Source: Marinirhabdus sp963793275 (GTDB lineage Bacteria > Bacteroidota > Bacteroidia > Flavobacteriales > Flavobacteriaceae). From it: DNA of 64,000 bases. The notes beneath the pieces are model-generated. The model worked only from the letters and a program-made list of their open reading frames with translations, was not told where the DNA came from and searched no databases. Each line of letters begins with the position of its first letter. The stretch's first letter is position 1. Made by a program: the position numbers and the translations under genes. The stretch covers positions 248,001 to 312,000 of the forward strand of contig CAWBZL010000004.1 in NCBI GenBank assembly GCA_963793275.1. Reading direction: 5' to 3'. This document shows, piece after piece, positions 1-9,219 of the stretch.

Positions 1-271
1 CCTGCTTTTCATTTACGTACGCCTTTTGAACGGTTGCTCCTTCAAAATCTTTTGCAAGTGCCTCTCTAACAGGTGCTGGTAATTCGGTTGCTTTAATTTC
101 TTTAAAGGCACCTTGCTTTACATCAGCTTTTGCAAGTAATTTTGCTTCTTTCTGTACCGTTACTTCTTCAACAGCGTTGGTTGGATCTTGTACTTCTACT
201 TCTTTTTCCTGTGCCTGCATTGCCGTTAGGGTTCCTAGTGCGAATACGGCTGTTAACATTAACTTTTTCAT
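1..271 (-). CDS. Small secreted protein, N-terminal part only
   Basis: The frame starts at an ATG (complement of 269-271) and runs off the left edge of the window, so only about 90 residues are visible. The first 20 residues form a clear Sec signal peptide (MKKLMLTAVFALGTLTAMQA), followed by a charged, Ala/Glu/Val/Lys-rich mature region. The segment ELPAPVREALAKDF resembles the start of PepSY-like repeats found in small exported Bacteroidetes proteins, but this is only a resemblance. It lies downstream of hemF on the same strand with about 220 bp between them, so it probably has its own promoter. The function is unknown. Confidence 0.75.
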   Translation of the reverse strand, partial: MKKLMLTAVFALGTLTAMQAQEKEVEVQDPTNAVEEVTVQKEAKLLAKADVKQGAFKEIKATELPAPVREALAKDFEGATVQKAYVNEKQ

Positions 272-491
272 AAATTTTCAGTTTTAAATATATTAGAGTT
301 TTTTTTCTGATAGGTATATAGAAAAAGTAGTGCCAAGACAATTTAGCAATTGGAATAGTTTGTAACGGGTTGATATGTTTCTCTTTAGGGAGAATGCCAA
401 AAAAATAGCCCCGCTCATATTACGAGAACTTTAAGAAACGGGTGTATAATACTTATACTATTTGCGGATATATATTACAGACCTTACGAAG

Positions 492-1397
492 CTAGTCTAC
501 CCAATTTCTAGGATTTTTCAAGACATGCAATAACTTTTCTTCATCGCTACCAGTTTCCGGATGGTGGTCGTATACCCATTGTACTTTTGGTGGGAGGCTC
601 ATTAAAATGCTTTCTATTCTTCCATTAGTTCTTAATCCAAAAAGGGTTCCCTTATCATGCACCAGGTTAAACTCTACATAGCGCCCGCGACGTATTTCCT
701 GCCAGTCTTTTTGAGCTTTCGTAAACGCTAGGTTTTTTCTTTTTTCAATGATGGGAACATACGCTTCCAGGAAACTATCGCCTACTTCGGTCACGAAATT
801 ATACCAGTCCTGCATTTCCATTTCTTCTGAAACTTTACAGTAGTCAAAGAAGAGCCCGCCCAGGCCTCGCCCTTCTTCACGATGGGCATTGTAGAAGTAT
901 TCATCGCAACGTTTTTTATATTTTGGATAAAAAGCAGGGTTATGTTTGTCACAGGCATTTTTACAGGTTTTATGAAAGTGCATGGCATCTTCTTCAAACA
1001 AGTAATAGGGTGTTAGATCCTGACCGCCACCAAACCACTGGTCTACAATTTCTCCGGCTGCATCATACATTTCAAAATAGCGCCAGTTAGCGTGCACGGT
1101 TGGGGCCATTGGGTTTACAGGATGTAGGACCAAACTAAGTCCGCAGGCAAAGAAATCTGCATCCTTTACACCAAAATACTGTTGCATACTTTCGGGAAGT
1201 TTTCCGTGTACTTCAGAGATATTAACACCTCCTTTTTCAAAAACGGCTCCATTTTCGATCACCCTTGTGCGACCACCGCCACCTTCCGGACGTTCCCAAA
1301 GGTCTTCTTCAAATTTTGCCTTTCCGTCTATTGCTTCCAATTTTGAAGTGATGGTATTTTGGAGGTTGCGGATGTATGTTACAAATTTTTCTTTCAT
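492..1397 (-). CDS. hemF: Oxygen-dependent coproporphyrinogen III oxidase HemF
   Basis: The 301-residue product catalyses the aerobic oxidative decarboxylation of coproporphyrinogen III to protoporphyrinogen IX in the cytoplasm. Family hallmarks are intact: the glycine-rich GGGGRTRV segment near residue 40, HANWRYFEM near 103, QDLTPYYLFEEDAMHFH near 127 and the signature NAHREEGRGLGGLFFDY near 170-187. The length is normal for HemF. The ATG overlaps the stop of the upstream EI24 gene by four bases, so it is the translationally coupled last gene of the hemA-hemF operon. An oxygen-dependent enzyme at this step, together with hemJ nearby, indicates an aerobic heme route. The assignment is firm. 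Confidence 0.97.
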   Translation of the reverse strand: MKEKFVTYIRNLQNTITSKLEAIDGKAKFEEDLWERPEGGGGRTRVIENGAVFEKGGVNISEVHGKLPESMQQYFGVKDADFFACGLSLVLHPVNPMAPTVHANWRYFEMYDAAGEIVDQWFGGGQDLTPYYLFEEDAMHFHKTCKNACDKHNPAFYPKYKKRCDEYFYNAHREEGRGLGGLFFDYCKVSEEMEMQDWYNFVTEVGDSFLEAYVPIIEKRKNLAFTKAQKDWQEIRRGRYVEFNLVHDKGTLFGLRTNGRIESILMSLPPKVQWVYDHHPETGSDEEKLLHVLKNPRNWVD

Positions 1398-2164
1398 TTG
1401 GTTTTTAAATTTGTAGCAGTATTTAGTTTTTTACGCTCTTCAATCAACCGCAACGTTTCTGTAGTAGAAGCTGTTACCGAAAGGGGTAAAACCAGAATAA
1501 TCCCAATCACAGGAATAAATAACATTGCCATAAAAACAATCCCGTTTCCTATGGCTATACCACTGTTATTTCTTACAAATTTGGTGCTTTCGTTATATTG
1601 AAAATGGCGCTCCAAAGTGTAATCCATATTTCCAAAACCTGCATAATACGCCTGGATTAGAAAAATAAGAATACCGGTAACAATATTAACGCCGGGGATA
1701 AAACTTAAAATGAGCAACGGAATGGTAAACATAAATTCCAGTAATAAATTTCGAACGTTTATACGCACACCGCGCCATAATTGCGCTGCGTTGGTAGTGT
1801 CACGGTGGGAATGCGTTTCTCCCAACAAATGAATTTCGATTTTTTCTGAAACAGGACTCATAAACGGCGCACTTAAAGCAAGGATAATGTGTTTATAAGT
1901 AATAAGTCCAAGCGCTAAAATAGCCAACGCCCCCAGAAAATCACTAATTTTTCTGAAGGTTTCTGCTCCCCATTCCCAAAACCATATTTTTGAGATAAAC
2001 CCTCCAATAGTATCACTTAATGCCCAGGCTAATAATCCAATCCCTCCTGCGGCAACAACACTAATTATAATGGGCACCCAAAAGTATTTCCATAAGCTTA
2101 ATTTATGAATGAGCTTAAACGTTCCTCCGTAGGCTTTAATTCCTTTTATGATGTTTTTGATCAT
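1394..2164 (-). CDS. EI24-domain (CysZ-like) integral membrane protein
   Basis: This 256-residue protein has about four to five hydrophobic membrane segments (near 27-50, 70-100, 137-172 and 200-235) and the pattern of the EI24/CysZ family. The N-terminal stretch IIKGIKAYGGTFKLIHKLSL and the loop LLGETHSHRDTTNAAQLWRG fit bacterial EI24 proteins. CysZ of Enterobacteria is linked to sulfate uptake, but most Bacteroidetes members are uncharacterised, so no substrate is assigned. The start codon overlaps the TrkH stop by one base (TAATG) and its stop overlaps hemF, which places it firmly inside the heme operon. Any role in heme metabolism is only inferred from position. Confidence 0.8.
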   Translation of the reverse strand: MIKNIIKGIKAYGGTFKLIHKLSLWKYFWVPIIISVVAAGGIGLLAWALSDTIGGFISKIWFWEWGAETFRKISDFLGALAILALGLITYKHIILALSAPFMSPVSEKIEIHLLGETHSHRDTTNAAQLWRGVRINVRNLLLEFMFTIPLLILSFIPGVNIVTGILIFLIQAYYAGFGNMDYTLERHFQYNESTKFVRNNSGIAIGNGIVFMAMLFIPVIGIILVLPLSVTASTTETLRLIEERKKLNTATNLKTK

Positions 2165-3519
2165 TATACTGCGATATCTTCTTTTAAAATCTCCCGCTCA
2201 GTTGCTTTTATTGTTTTAGACCAGATGGCCAATCCAAATGTAAGTACGCCTAAACGGCCAATGAACATTAATACAATGATAATTATCTTACCTGCTGCGG
2301 TTAAACTTCCGGTAATTCCTGTACTCAAACCAACAGTTCCCAATGCAGAGGCTACTTCAAAAAATAAATCCTGAAATTTGGCTTCTTCAAAAAACGTCAT
2401 CAAAAAAGTTCCCAGAGCGATAAGTGATGTATAGAATATAAAGGATGAAGTTGCTATGTAGAGCCTTTCGTATGGAATTCCTTTTCCTAAAAAAGTAATA
2501 CTCTTGTCACCTTTTAATCGGCTTTTCATAATCGCAAAGACGGCTGTAAGAGTTGTAATTTTCATTCCACCTGCTGTTCCGGAGGGTGATGCTCCTATAT
2601 ACATTAAAAATATAGTAACCAAGAGCATGGGTAGCAAGAAACCTGCAAAATCTACTGTATTAAAGCCAACGGTGGTCATCGCTGTCATAGATTGAAAGAA
2701 CGCTGCCGTAACTCTTGTAGTTCCTTCCAGTTTTATGATAGAGGGTTCAAAAAAATATAAAAATATAAATCCGAAACTTAATAACAACAGTGAACCAACG
2801 GTAACAATTTTAGTTGTAAAACTAAGTTTGTGCCTGCGGTTTTTAACCCATAGCCCTATATCGGTTATAACAATAAAGCCCAATGAGCCACATATTGCCA
2901 GCATAGATACCGTGAAGTTTATAAGACCGTGGTCCACATACGCTGTAAATCCGGAATTGAACAAACTAAAACCTGCGGTGCAAAAAGCACTGATACTATG
3001 AAAAACTGAAGACCAGAGAGCCTCCCCGGTTTCCATACCCTCATTTTTAAATGCTATAAAGAATAAAATTGCACCAATGACCTCCATAATTATTGTATAC
3101 AGAATGACAGATTTCAGAAAATCATTGATCTTTATAGTTACGGGAAGCGTAAATTCTGTGTTTAATATACTTTTATGCCAGGGCGTAATCCTTCTCGTAG
3201 TAGACAATAGCATAAAGGTGGTAAAAGTTAAATAGCCTATTCCGCCCAATTGAAAAAGCAGCATAATTACAGATTGTCCAACTATATTATAACTATCAAA
3301 AATAGAAACCGTTACAAGACCGGTTGTAGAAACCGCAGATGTGGAAATAAAAAGACTGTCCAAAAATGCCACATTTTCCTTTTGTAACCAAGGAAGCGAA
3401 AGTAGAACAGCACCAATAATCACATAGGTAAGAAAGCCATACAATAAATTTTGTTGCGGACTCCAGCCTTGTTTAATTTCCATGTACCTTTTGTTATATC
3501 GTGACAAAAGTTTGCTCAT
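2164..3519 (-). CDS. TrkH/KtrB-family potassium uptake channel subunit
   Basis: The 451-residue polytopic protein carries the four pore-loop selectivity-filter motifs of the Trk/Ktr/HKT superfamily: STTGLVT (about 61), CTAGFSLFNSGF (about 180), MTTVGFNTVDF (about 284) and GTVGLSTGITG (about 392). It also has the family loop SPSGTAGGMKITTL near 310. It is predicted to conduct K+ (or Na+) across the inner membrane. TrkH/KtrB normally needs a cytoplasmic nucleotide-binding RCK partner (TrkA/KtrA), and none is encoded in this window. The gene is coupled to its neighbours by one-base overlaps on both sides. Whether it is TrkH or KtrB cannot be settled by eye. Confidence 0.9.
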   Translation of the reverse strand: MSKLLSRYNKRYMEIKQGWSPQQNLLYGFLTYVIIGAVLLSLPWLQKENVAFLDSLFISTSAVSTTGLVTVSIFDSYNIVGQSVIMLLFQLGGIGYLTFTTFMLLSTTRRITPWHKSILNTEFTLPVTIKINDFLKSVILYTIIMEVIGAILFFIAFKNEGMETGEALWSSVFHSISAFCTAGFSLFNSGFTAYVDHGLINFTVSMLAICGSLGFIVITDIGLWVKNRRHKLSFTTKIVTVGSLLLLSFGFIFLYFFEPSIIKLEGTTRVTAAFFQSMTAMTTVGFNTVDFAGFLLPMLLVTIFLMYIGASPSGTAGGMKITTLTAVFAIMKSRLKGDKSITFLGKGIPYERLYIATSSFIFYTSLIALGTFLMTFFEEAKFQDLFFEVASALGTVGLSTGITGSLTAAGKIIIIVLMFIGRLGVLTFGLAIWSKTIKATEREILKEDIAV

Positions 3520-3995
3520 CAGTCTTCAATATATACCATTTGATTGGCGATTAAATTAAGATTCGAACTATACGTTATTTTTATAGCATTTTTCGCTCTG
3601 TTTTGAAGAAAAACAACCATTTCTTCTTCATTTTTGCCCAAATAATTCAAAAAACACATTCTGCCAATAGCATTGTTGTGCAGGTCCATCGCTTCGTCCA
3701 GAGGTTCATTTTGGGTCACTTTTTCGTAAAGATCGGTCACTTTTTGCCCCCAAAACACACTTTTTTGCTTGTTTTTGAGACTTTTCATCGATTTTTTACA
3801 AATTAGTACATTCCAGAGTGCGTGCCTAAAAGCATTTGCTTTATTACTCTTTTGATGTTCATTTCCAAACAGCTCATTGCATACCTGAAATGTTTGTTTT
3901 GTTGCCTTTAAAGTAGGCAGAATTAATAAAGGATGTTTCAGACATAATACCACAAAATACCATAACTGAGTACTACTTAATTTCTTAATGCGCAC
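3519..3995 (-). CDS. Hypothetical protein, DUF6973-like
   Basis: A 158-residue, probably cytoplasmic or membrane-associated protein with a GTG start six bases after the hemE stop. The conserved core consists of NAFRHALWNVLICKK (about 53-67) and DLHNNAIGRMCF (about 102-113). The His, Asn and Arg pattern resembles DUF6973, a family common in Flavobacteria with no assigned biochemical role. The stop overlaps the start of the TrkH gene (TGATG). The Cys/His/Asn residues could suggest metal binding or catalysis, but there is no direct support for a reaction. It is most likely co-transcribed with the heme genes. Confidence 0.75.
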   Translation of the reverse strand: MRIKKLSSTQLWYFVVLCLKHPLLILPTLKATKQTFQVCNELFGNEHQKSNKANAFRHALWNVLICKKSMKSLKNKQKSVFWGQKVTDLYEKVTQNEPLDEAMDLHNNAIGRMCFLNYLGKNEEEMVVFLQNRAKNAIKITYSSNLNLIANQMVYIED

Positions 3996-4001
3996 AGATC
4001 T

Positions 4002-5032
4002 TCAAGACTCTGTTTTATATTCCTTCACAGCCTCAATAAAAGCACCTGCATTTTCAATGGGTATGTTAGGTAAAATTCCGTGGCCTAAATTTACGATGTA
4101 TTTGTCTTTCCCAAAGGCATCTATCATCTCTTTTACCATTCGTTTAATTTCGGCTGGCGGACTAAAAAGTCTAGTAGGATCGAAATTTCCTTGTAACGTG
4201 ATGTTTCCGCCGGTTAATTTACGGGCTTGTTCCGGCGAGCACGTCCAATCTACGCCTAAAGCCGAAGCACCACTTTTTGCCATAGTATCTAACGCAAACC
4301 AGCAGCCTTTCCCAAATGCAATTACGGGGGTTTCGTCTTTTAAAGCATCTATAATTTGCTGAATATACTGCCAGGAAAATTCCTGATAATCGGTAGGCGA
4401 TAACATACCGCCCCAGCTATCAAAAACCTGTACGGCATCAACACCCGCTTTTACTTTTTCCTTTAAATAGGCAATTGTTGTGTCTGTAATTTTTTGCAAT
4501 AATTCATGAGCTGCAACTGGCTGTGTAAAACAGAATTCCTTAGCCTTGTCAAAGTTTTTACTTCCCTGTCCCTGCACACAATAGCATAAAATGGTCCACG
4601 GAGAACCTGCGAAACCTATCAATGGAATTTCGTTATTTAGCTTTTCTTTGGTCATTTTTATAGCGTCCATTACGTACCCAAGTGTATCGTGAATATCGGG
4701 CACTATTACACTGTCCAGGTCTTTTTGAGACCGAATGGGGTTGGGTAACCAGGGCCAAGACCCGGTTTCATCTCTACGTGAATGTTCATCGCCTGCGGAA
4801 TAACCAAAATATCACAGAATAATATAGCTGCGTCCATCCCGTACCTTCGAATAGGTTGCACCGTTATTTCACTGGCCAATTCCGGGGTCTGGCAACGGGT
4901 GAAAAAATCGTATTTAGCCTTTATCTCCATAAATTCTGGAAGGTAACGGCCGGCCTGGCGCATCATCCAAACAGGGGGGCGTTCTACGGTTTCGCCATTA
5001 AGGGCTTTTAGGAATAAATTGTTTTTTATCAT
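4002..5032 (-). pseudogene. hemE: hemE, uroporphyrinogen decarboxylase, interrupted by a one-base deletion
   Basis: HemE decarboxylates uroporphyrinogen III to coproporphyrinogen III. The N-terminal frame (5032 to 4706) contains RPPVWMMRQAGRYLPEF and FCDILVIPQAMN, then ends at a TAA after a nonsense tail. The rest of the enzyme continues in another frame, starting just before PDIHDTLGYVMDAI and running through IGFAGSPWTILCY, AFGKGCWFALD and NLGHGILPN to the TGA at 4002-4004. Restoring one T (minus strand) at about 4751 turns the junction into GPWLPNPIRSQKDLDS and gives a normal 343-residue enzyme. All expected domains are otherwise present. Sequencing error is likely because the gene is needed for heme synthesis, but a real lesion cannot be excluded. 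Confidence 0.93.
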
Positions 5033-5063
5033 AAAGTAGCTATTTGCTTTTGACCTGGGGTCT

Positions 5064-5750
5064 TTAGCTGTTTTTTAATGTTTTTACAGTTTTTGCAATC
5101 ACACTTTCTACAGAAGTAGAATTGGCAATACTAATGTTCGATGTATATTTTCGGACTTCAGCAGCAGTGGTTCTACCTATACAAAAAGCTGTTGAAGTAC
5201 CTATTGAGTTCTTTGTAACATAACTCTCCACCCCACTTGGACTAAAAAACAGGATTCCGTCCCATTTTTGATGAAATTTTCGTGGTTTAAGCTCAGTTTT
5301 ATACGTTTTTATCTCGAAAAAGTCAATTTTTGCTGTTTCTAGGAGGTTTGGTAATTCATCTCTACGTTCACTTCCGCAGAAATAGTGAAAACGTCCTTTT
5401 CGATGGTTTTCTACTATAAAATGACCTAATTCTGCTGAATTTTGGGCAAATTTTGTCACTTTTAGTCCATTTTCTTCCAGGAGTGATTTTGTTTTTTGAC
5501 CAACGCAATACACCTCTATAATTCTCACCCCCGGTCCTTCTACTTTATTTGCAGAGGGGAGCTTCTCTAATTGATTAAAAAAACTCTTTACTCCATTCTT
5601 ACTGGTGAAAATTGCTCTGTCAACTGTGGGAGGGATTTTAAAATCTAAAAAATCGATTGAAATCGCATCATAATCTACCACACTGCATCCTCCTCCAAGG
5701 AGTAAGTCCCGCTGATTGGGTTTTAGTTTTTTTGTGGAAAGGATTTTCAT
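5064..5750 (-). CDS. hemD: Uroporphyrinogen-III synthase HemD
   Basis: A 228-residue protein that cyclises hydroxymethylbilane with inversion of ring D to give uroporphyrinogen III. HemD sequences diverge strongly, but the two-lobed plan is visible: AIFTSKNGVKSFF near 47-59 in the first lobe and ILFFSPSGVESYV near 166-178 in the second, followed by the C-terminal CIGRTTAAEV strand-helix. Position is strong support: it begins one base after the hemC stop and precedes hemE by 31 bp. Length is slightly short of the usual 240-260 residues but within the family range. Confidence 0.9.
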   Translation of the reverse strand: MKILSTKKLKPNQRDLLLGGGCSVVDYDAISIDFLDFKIPPTVDRAIFTSKNGVKSFFNQLEKLPSANKVEGPGVRIIEVYCVGQKTKSLLEENGLKVTKFAQNSAELGHFIVENHRKGRFHYFCGSERRDELPNLLETAKIDFFEIKTYKTELKPRKFHQKWDGILFFSPSGVESYVTKNSIGTSTAFCIGRTTAAEVRKYTSNISIANSTSVESVIAKTVKTLKNS

Positions 5751-5751
5751 C

Positions 5752-6699
5752 CTATTTCATTTCTTTTTTAATCATCGCCATTAAACCGCTTCCCCCATTT
5801 TCCAACAATTCTTTCGCAGCGGCAACTCCTGGAGAATACTTTTCAAAGTCGGTTTTTTTGAAAGACTTTGCGACTTCTAACTTTTCCTTCCCATCCAGTG
5901 AAAACAAACACCCTTTAAATTGAATGGCATCTTCAACAATTTCAGCCAGCGCTCCAATGGGTGCAGTACAGCCACCTTCCAGCGTGCGCAAAAAGTCTTT
6001 TTCAATTTTAGTGCATACGTCCGATGACAGTTGATTTAATTTTGAGGTAGCTTCCGTACTATAGTCATCATTTTCCAATGCCAGTACTACCATAGCTCCT
6101 TGTGCAGGAGCAGGGAGCATCCAATCAAGAGCCTCTCCAATTCCATTAAAGTCTGAATTTTTTATTTCAGTTCCTTGGACGTATTCCATGCGCTCCAGGC
6201 CAGCTTTTGCGAATATGGCTCCATCCCAGGTATTGTTTTTCAATTTTTGTAATCTCGTCTGTACATTTCCGCGTAAATCAACTACCGTATGGTGTGGATA
6301 TCGATGGAGCCATTGTGCTTTTCTGCGCAAACTTCCTGTAGCAATAACGCATGGTTTTGAAGTGTCAATTTCTTGCTTTGTCACTAAAGTATCTTCAAAA
6401 CTTGCCCGTTCCAGAACTGCTGTTTGTACAATCCCTTTTGGCAAGGCTGTGGGTACATCTTTCATACTATGAACGGCAATGTCTACCGTACCATTTAACA
6501 TAGCGATGTCCAGTGTTTTCGTAAAAATTCCGGTAATGCCCATTTCGTATAGTGGCTGATCCAGCCTAAGATCGCCTGTAGATTTTACCGAAATAACTTC
6601 GGTTTTGTAACCTAAATCATTCAGCTGTTTCTCTACCGTATGAGCCTGCCATAGCGCCAATTGGCTGTCGCGCGTTCCAATTCGTATTACCTTACTCAT
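5752..6699 (-). CDS. hemC: Hydroxymethylbilane synthase (porphobilinogen deaminase) HemC
   Basis: The 315-residue cytoplasmic enzyme polymerises four porphobilinogens into hydroxymethylbilane. The family motifs are complete: RIGTRDSQLALWQAH at the N terminus, AVHSMKDVPTALP near 77, TGSLRRKAQWLHRYP near 122, DLRGNVQTRLQKL near 141 and GGCTAPIGALAE near 245. The cysteine in the last motif is the dipyrromethane-cofactor attachment site. The ATG lies inside the last codons of the frame-corrected hemA (ATGAGTAA, 8-base overlap), indicating translational coupling. Confidence 0.98.
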   Translation of the reverse strand: MSKVIRIGTRDSQLALWQAHTVEKQLNDLGYKTEVISVKSTGDLRLDQPLYEMGITGIFTKTLDIAMLNGTVDIAVHSMKDVPTALPKGIVQTAVLERASFEDTLVTKQEIDTSKPCVIATGSLRRKAQWLHRYPHHTVVDLRGNVQTRLQKLKNNTWDGAIFAKAGLERMEYVQGTEIKNSDFNGIGEALDWMLPAPAQGAMVVLALENDDYSTEATSKLNQLSSDVCTKIEKDFLRTLEGGCTAPIGALAEIVEDAIQFKGCLFSLDGKEKLEVAKSFKKTDFEKYSPGVAAAKELLENGGSGLMAMIKKEMK

Positions 6700-7967
6700 T
6701 GCCAGAATTGTTTAACTGAAATACGTCACGAATTAACGCCGCCTTTTCGGAAGCTGATCCGTTGGCATTTTTAAGATGGTTTGCAAACTGAGTTGTAATT
6801 TTCTGGATAATTCTGTTCGTTAATATTTCAGCTTGTTCTTCGTTAAAATCGGAAATTTTACGACGCTGATTGTCAATTTCACCTTCTTTTATTGCTGAAA
6901 GTTTACTTTTTAATGCTTTTAACGTTGGAGCAAAACTTCGGTTTTTCGGACCAGGTATTAAATTCTGCTGAAATTTCAGCTATAATTTTTTTGGCTAACG
7001 GAATTTGAGATTCCCGGTGCGCCAGAGTAGCATCGGTTACTTTTGAAAGTTCGTCTAAATGAATTAAAGTGACGTTTTCGTTTTCTTTTACATTTTCCGA
7101 AACATTTTTAGGTATGGAAAGATCCAGAATTAAAAGTGGCTTTTTTAAATATAATAATTCCTTTGAAATTGTAGGCTGCTGTGCTCCCGTGGCTACAATT
7201 AAAATATCGCTTTGGGCAATTTCGCTTTGAATGTTTGCATAATCCTTAACCACCAGATTAAACTTTCCGGCAATTGCCTCGGCTTTTAATTTTGTACGGT
7301 TAATAAGCGTAATCTGTTCGTTTTTGGTGTGTTTTATTAAGTTTTCACAGGTATTTCTCCCAATTTTACCAATTCCGAACAATAAAATATTCTTTTCAGA
7401 GACATAAGGAACACGTGCCATTATATATTGCACAGCCGCAAAACTTACCGAAGTTGCTCCGGTAGAAATTTCGGTCTCGTTTTTAATGCGTTTGCTGGCC
7501 TGGATCACTGCATTCGCCAAGCGCTCCATATATGCATTGAGCAATCCCATTTTTTTGGCACGTTTAAATCCTATACGTAGCTGGCTTATAATCTCAAAAT
7601 CTCCCAGGATCTGGCTGTCGAGACCTGTTCCCACTTTAAAAAGGTGCGCAACAGCATCTTCATTTATATGAATATATGCGACTTTTTCAAATTCCTCAAC
7701 GGTGCCGTGGGTATGCTCGCAGAGTAGTTTAATGAGTTGTTTGGGTGATTTGGCAAAACCGTATAATTCGGTGCGATTACAGGTAGAAAGCACACTTAAA
7801 GATTCAATACCTTCCTCTCTGGCGGCAGAAAGAATCGCTTTTTGCGCAGTTTCAGAAATGCTGAAATGCCCACGAACTTCAGCATCGGCCTTTTTATAAT
7901 TGAGACCAATGGCGTAGAAATTGCCTTCTTCTGAAGAAAAATGTCGCTTACCGTTTGTTATTTTCAT
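6692..7967 (-). pseudogene. hemA: hemA, glutamyl-tRNA reductase, interrupted by a one-base insertion
   Basis: HemA reduces glutamyl-tRNA(Glu) to glutamate-1-semialdehyde, the committed step of C5 heme synthesis. The first frame has STCNRTELYG with the catalytic Cys (about residue 60), the NAD-fold FGIGKIGRNTCENL and ILDLSIPKNV, then hits a TAA at 6903-6905. The missing dimerisation helix (RSFAPTLKALKSKLSAI and onward to NNSGNE) continues in the +1 frame and stops at 6692-6694, inside the hemC start. One extra base lies between about 6941 and 6953, after FNTW. Corrected length is 424 residues. I chose ATG 7965-7967 because upstream in-frame starts would lie before the promoter. Sequence error is the favoured cause. 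Confidence 0.92.
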
Positions 7968-7975
7968 GAACGAGG

Positions 7976-8007
7976 CAAAAATAAACACTCCGTAAATTAA
8001 AAAACAA
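7976..8007 (-). promoter_or_regulatory. Promoter of the hemA operon
   Basis: On the minus strand a TTG (8005-8007) and a perfect TATTTTTG (7976-7983) are separated by 21 bases, matching the Flavobacterium -33/-7 consensus TTG-N17-23-TAnnTTTG. The box ends only eight bases before the chosen hemA ATG, so the leader should be very short. Confidence 0.6.
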
Positions 8008-8136
8008 CGCATGACGCATCAATTATGTCGATAGCTGTAGAAAATAGTTAAAATTTACTGCTATTTCGGCTTGTGTCAATAATACTGTATCTTCGCCAGT
8101 AATTACAACATTCTTATTTATATCAATTCTAAATAA

Positions 8137-9045
8137 ATGAAACTAATAGAAGATGCTATTTCAGAAAAAAATATCGCTCAAGGTATTTATAAGGAAACAA
8201 AGATTGAGGAGGGTTTTTTTATCCTGAAATTCAGCAATGAAAGTTCTGAAATACAGTTGTATACGCGCGAAGTGAGTAGTGATTATATTCAGTTTCACTT
8301 TTGTGTAAAAGGGTCGGGTTCTTTCAGTTTTAATAATGGTAATTACAGACTGCCAGTTGCAGAGGATACCTCTCTCTTATTATACAATCCGGAACGTGAT
8401 TTGCCCATTGAGGTTGCTGTTGCGCCAAATTCCTGGGTGCTTTCGGTGTTACTTCCTATAAAAAAATTCCATACCTTATTTTCTTCCGAAGCCAATTATA
8501 TTACCTTCTTGAGTGATGAAAATAAAGGCCGTAAATACTATAAAGATGCGCATATTTCACCTTCGATGGCAATTGTGCTTAATCAGTTAATGAATTATAA
8601 TCTGCATCCATCCATAAAACAACTGTATTTTAAGGGGAAGGCGTACGAGTTATTGAGTTTATATTTTAATAGAGAAGAAGATGTAGATGTGGAGCAGTGC
8701 CCATTTTTGGTGGATGAAGCCAATGTTTCAAAAATTAAAAAGGCGAAGGAACTTATCATTGCAAATATGGCGGAGCCTCCAACGCTACAACAACTCGCCG
8801 ACCAAATTCAACTTCCACTTAACAAACTAAAAGAAGGTTTTAAGCAAATTTATGGAGACAGCGTCTTTAGTTTTTTATTCGATTATAAAATGGAGGTCGC
8901 CCGACAATTATTGGCAACGGGAGCATATAATGTAAACGAAGTTGGTTTAAAAGTAGGCTATAGCACCGCTAGTCATTTTATAGCTGCGTTTAAAAAGAAA
9001 TTTGGGACAACGCCTAAGAAATTTGTGATGGGGCTAAGTTCCTAG
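8137..9045 (+). CDS. AraC-family transcriptional regulator beside the heme genes
   Basis: A 302-residue protein. The N-terminal roughly 180 residues have a cupin-like sensor character (FHFCVKGSGSFSFNNGNYRLP). The C-terminal AraC/XylS domain (about 205-300) contains LQQLADQIQLPLNKLKEGFK as the first helix-turn-helix and VNEVGLKVGYSTASHFIAAF plus KKFGTTPKKF as the second. It is divergent from hemA and about 210 bp upstream of hemH. AraC regulators hold this position in other Flavobacteria as I recall, which suggests heme- or iron-responsive control, but the effector and target are inference only. A TATCTTCG sequence at 8088-8095 is a near-match to the -7 box for this gene. Confidence 0.9.
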   Translation: MKLIEDAISEKNIAQGIYKETKIEEGFFILKFSNESSEIQLYTREVSSDYIQFHFCVKGSGSFSFNNGNYRLPVAEDTSLLLYNPERDLPIEVAVAPNSWVLSVLLPIKKFHTLFSSEANYITFLSDENKGRKYYKDAHISPSMAIVLNQLMNYNLHPSIKQLYFKGKAYELLSLYFNREEDVDVEQCPFLVDEANVSKIKKAKELIIANMAEPPTLQQLADQIQLPLNKLKEGFKQIYGDSVFSFLFDYKMEVARQLLATGAYNVNEVGLKVGYSTASHFIAAFKKKFGTTPKKFVMGLSS

Positions 9046-9155
9046 CTTTACAAACCTTAAATTCCAGGTATGCACAAAAGGATGACCTCGTGGAGTGATT
9101 ATCACACTATTTTGTTAATCTATCTTACTCGGTTTTTCAAACCAACTTTAAGCAG

Positions 9156-9163
9156 TATTTTTG
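9156..9163 (+). promoter_or_regulatory. Candidate -7 box for hemH
   Basis: A perfect TATTTTTG lies about 90 bases before the hemH start, in the gap after the AraC gene. No good TTG element was seen at the proper distance upstream, so this is a moderate call. Confidence 0.4.
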
Positions 9164-9219
9164 CTTCTTGTAAATTATTTAACAATGTCTGTTTGAGTTC
9201 AGTTGAAGATTAATTGCAT

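Noticed and set aside
4002..8012. Programmed ribosomal frameshifting in hemE and hemA
   Set aside because: No slippery heptamer with downstream pseudoknot was seen, the shifts go in opposite directions and these enzymes are not known to use recoding.
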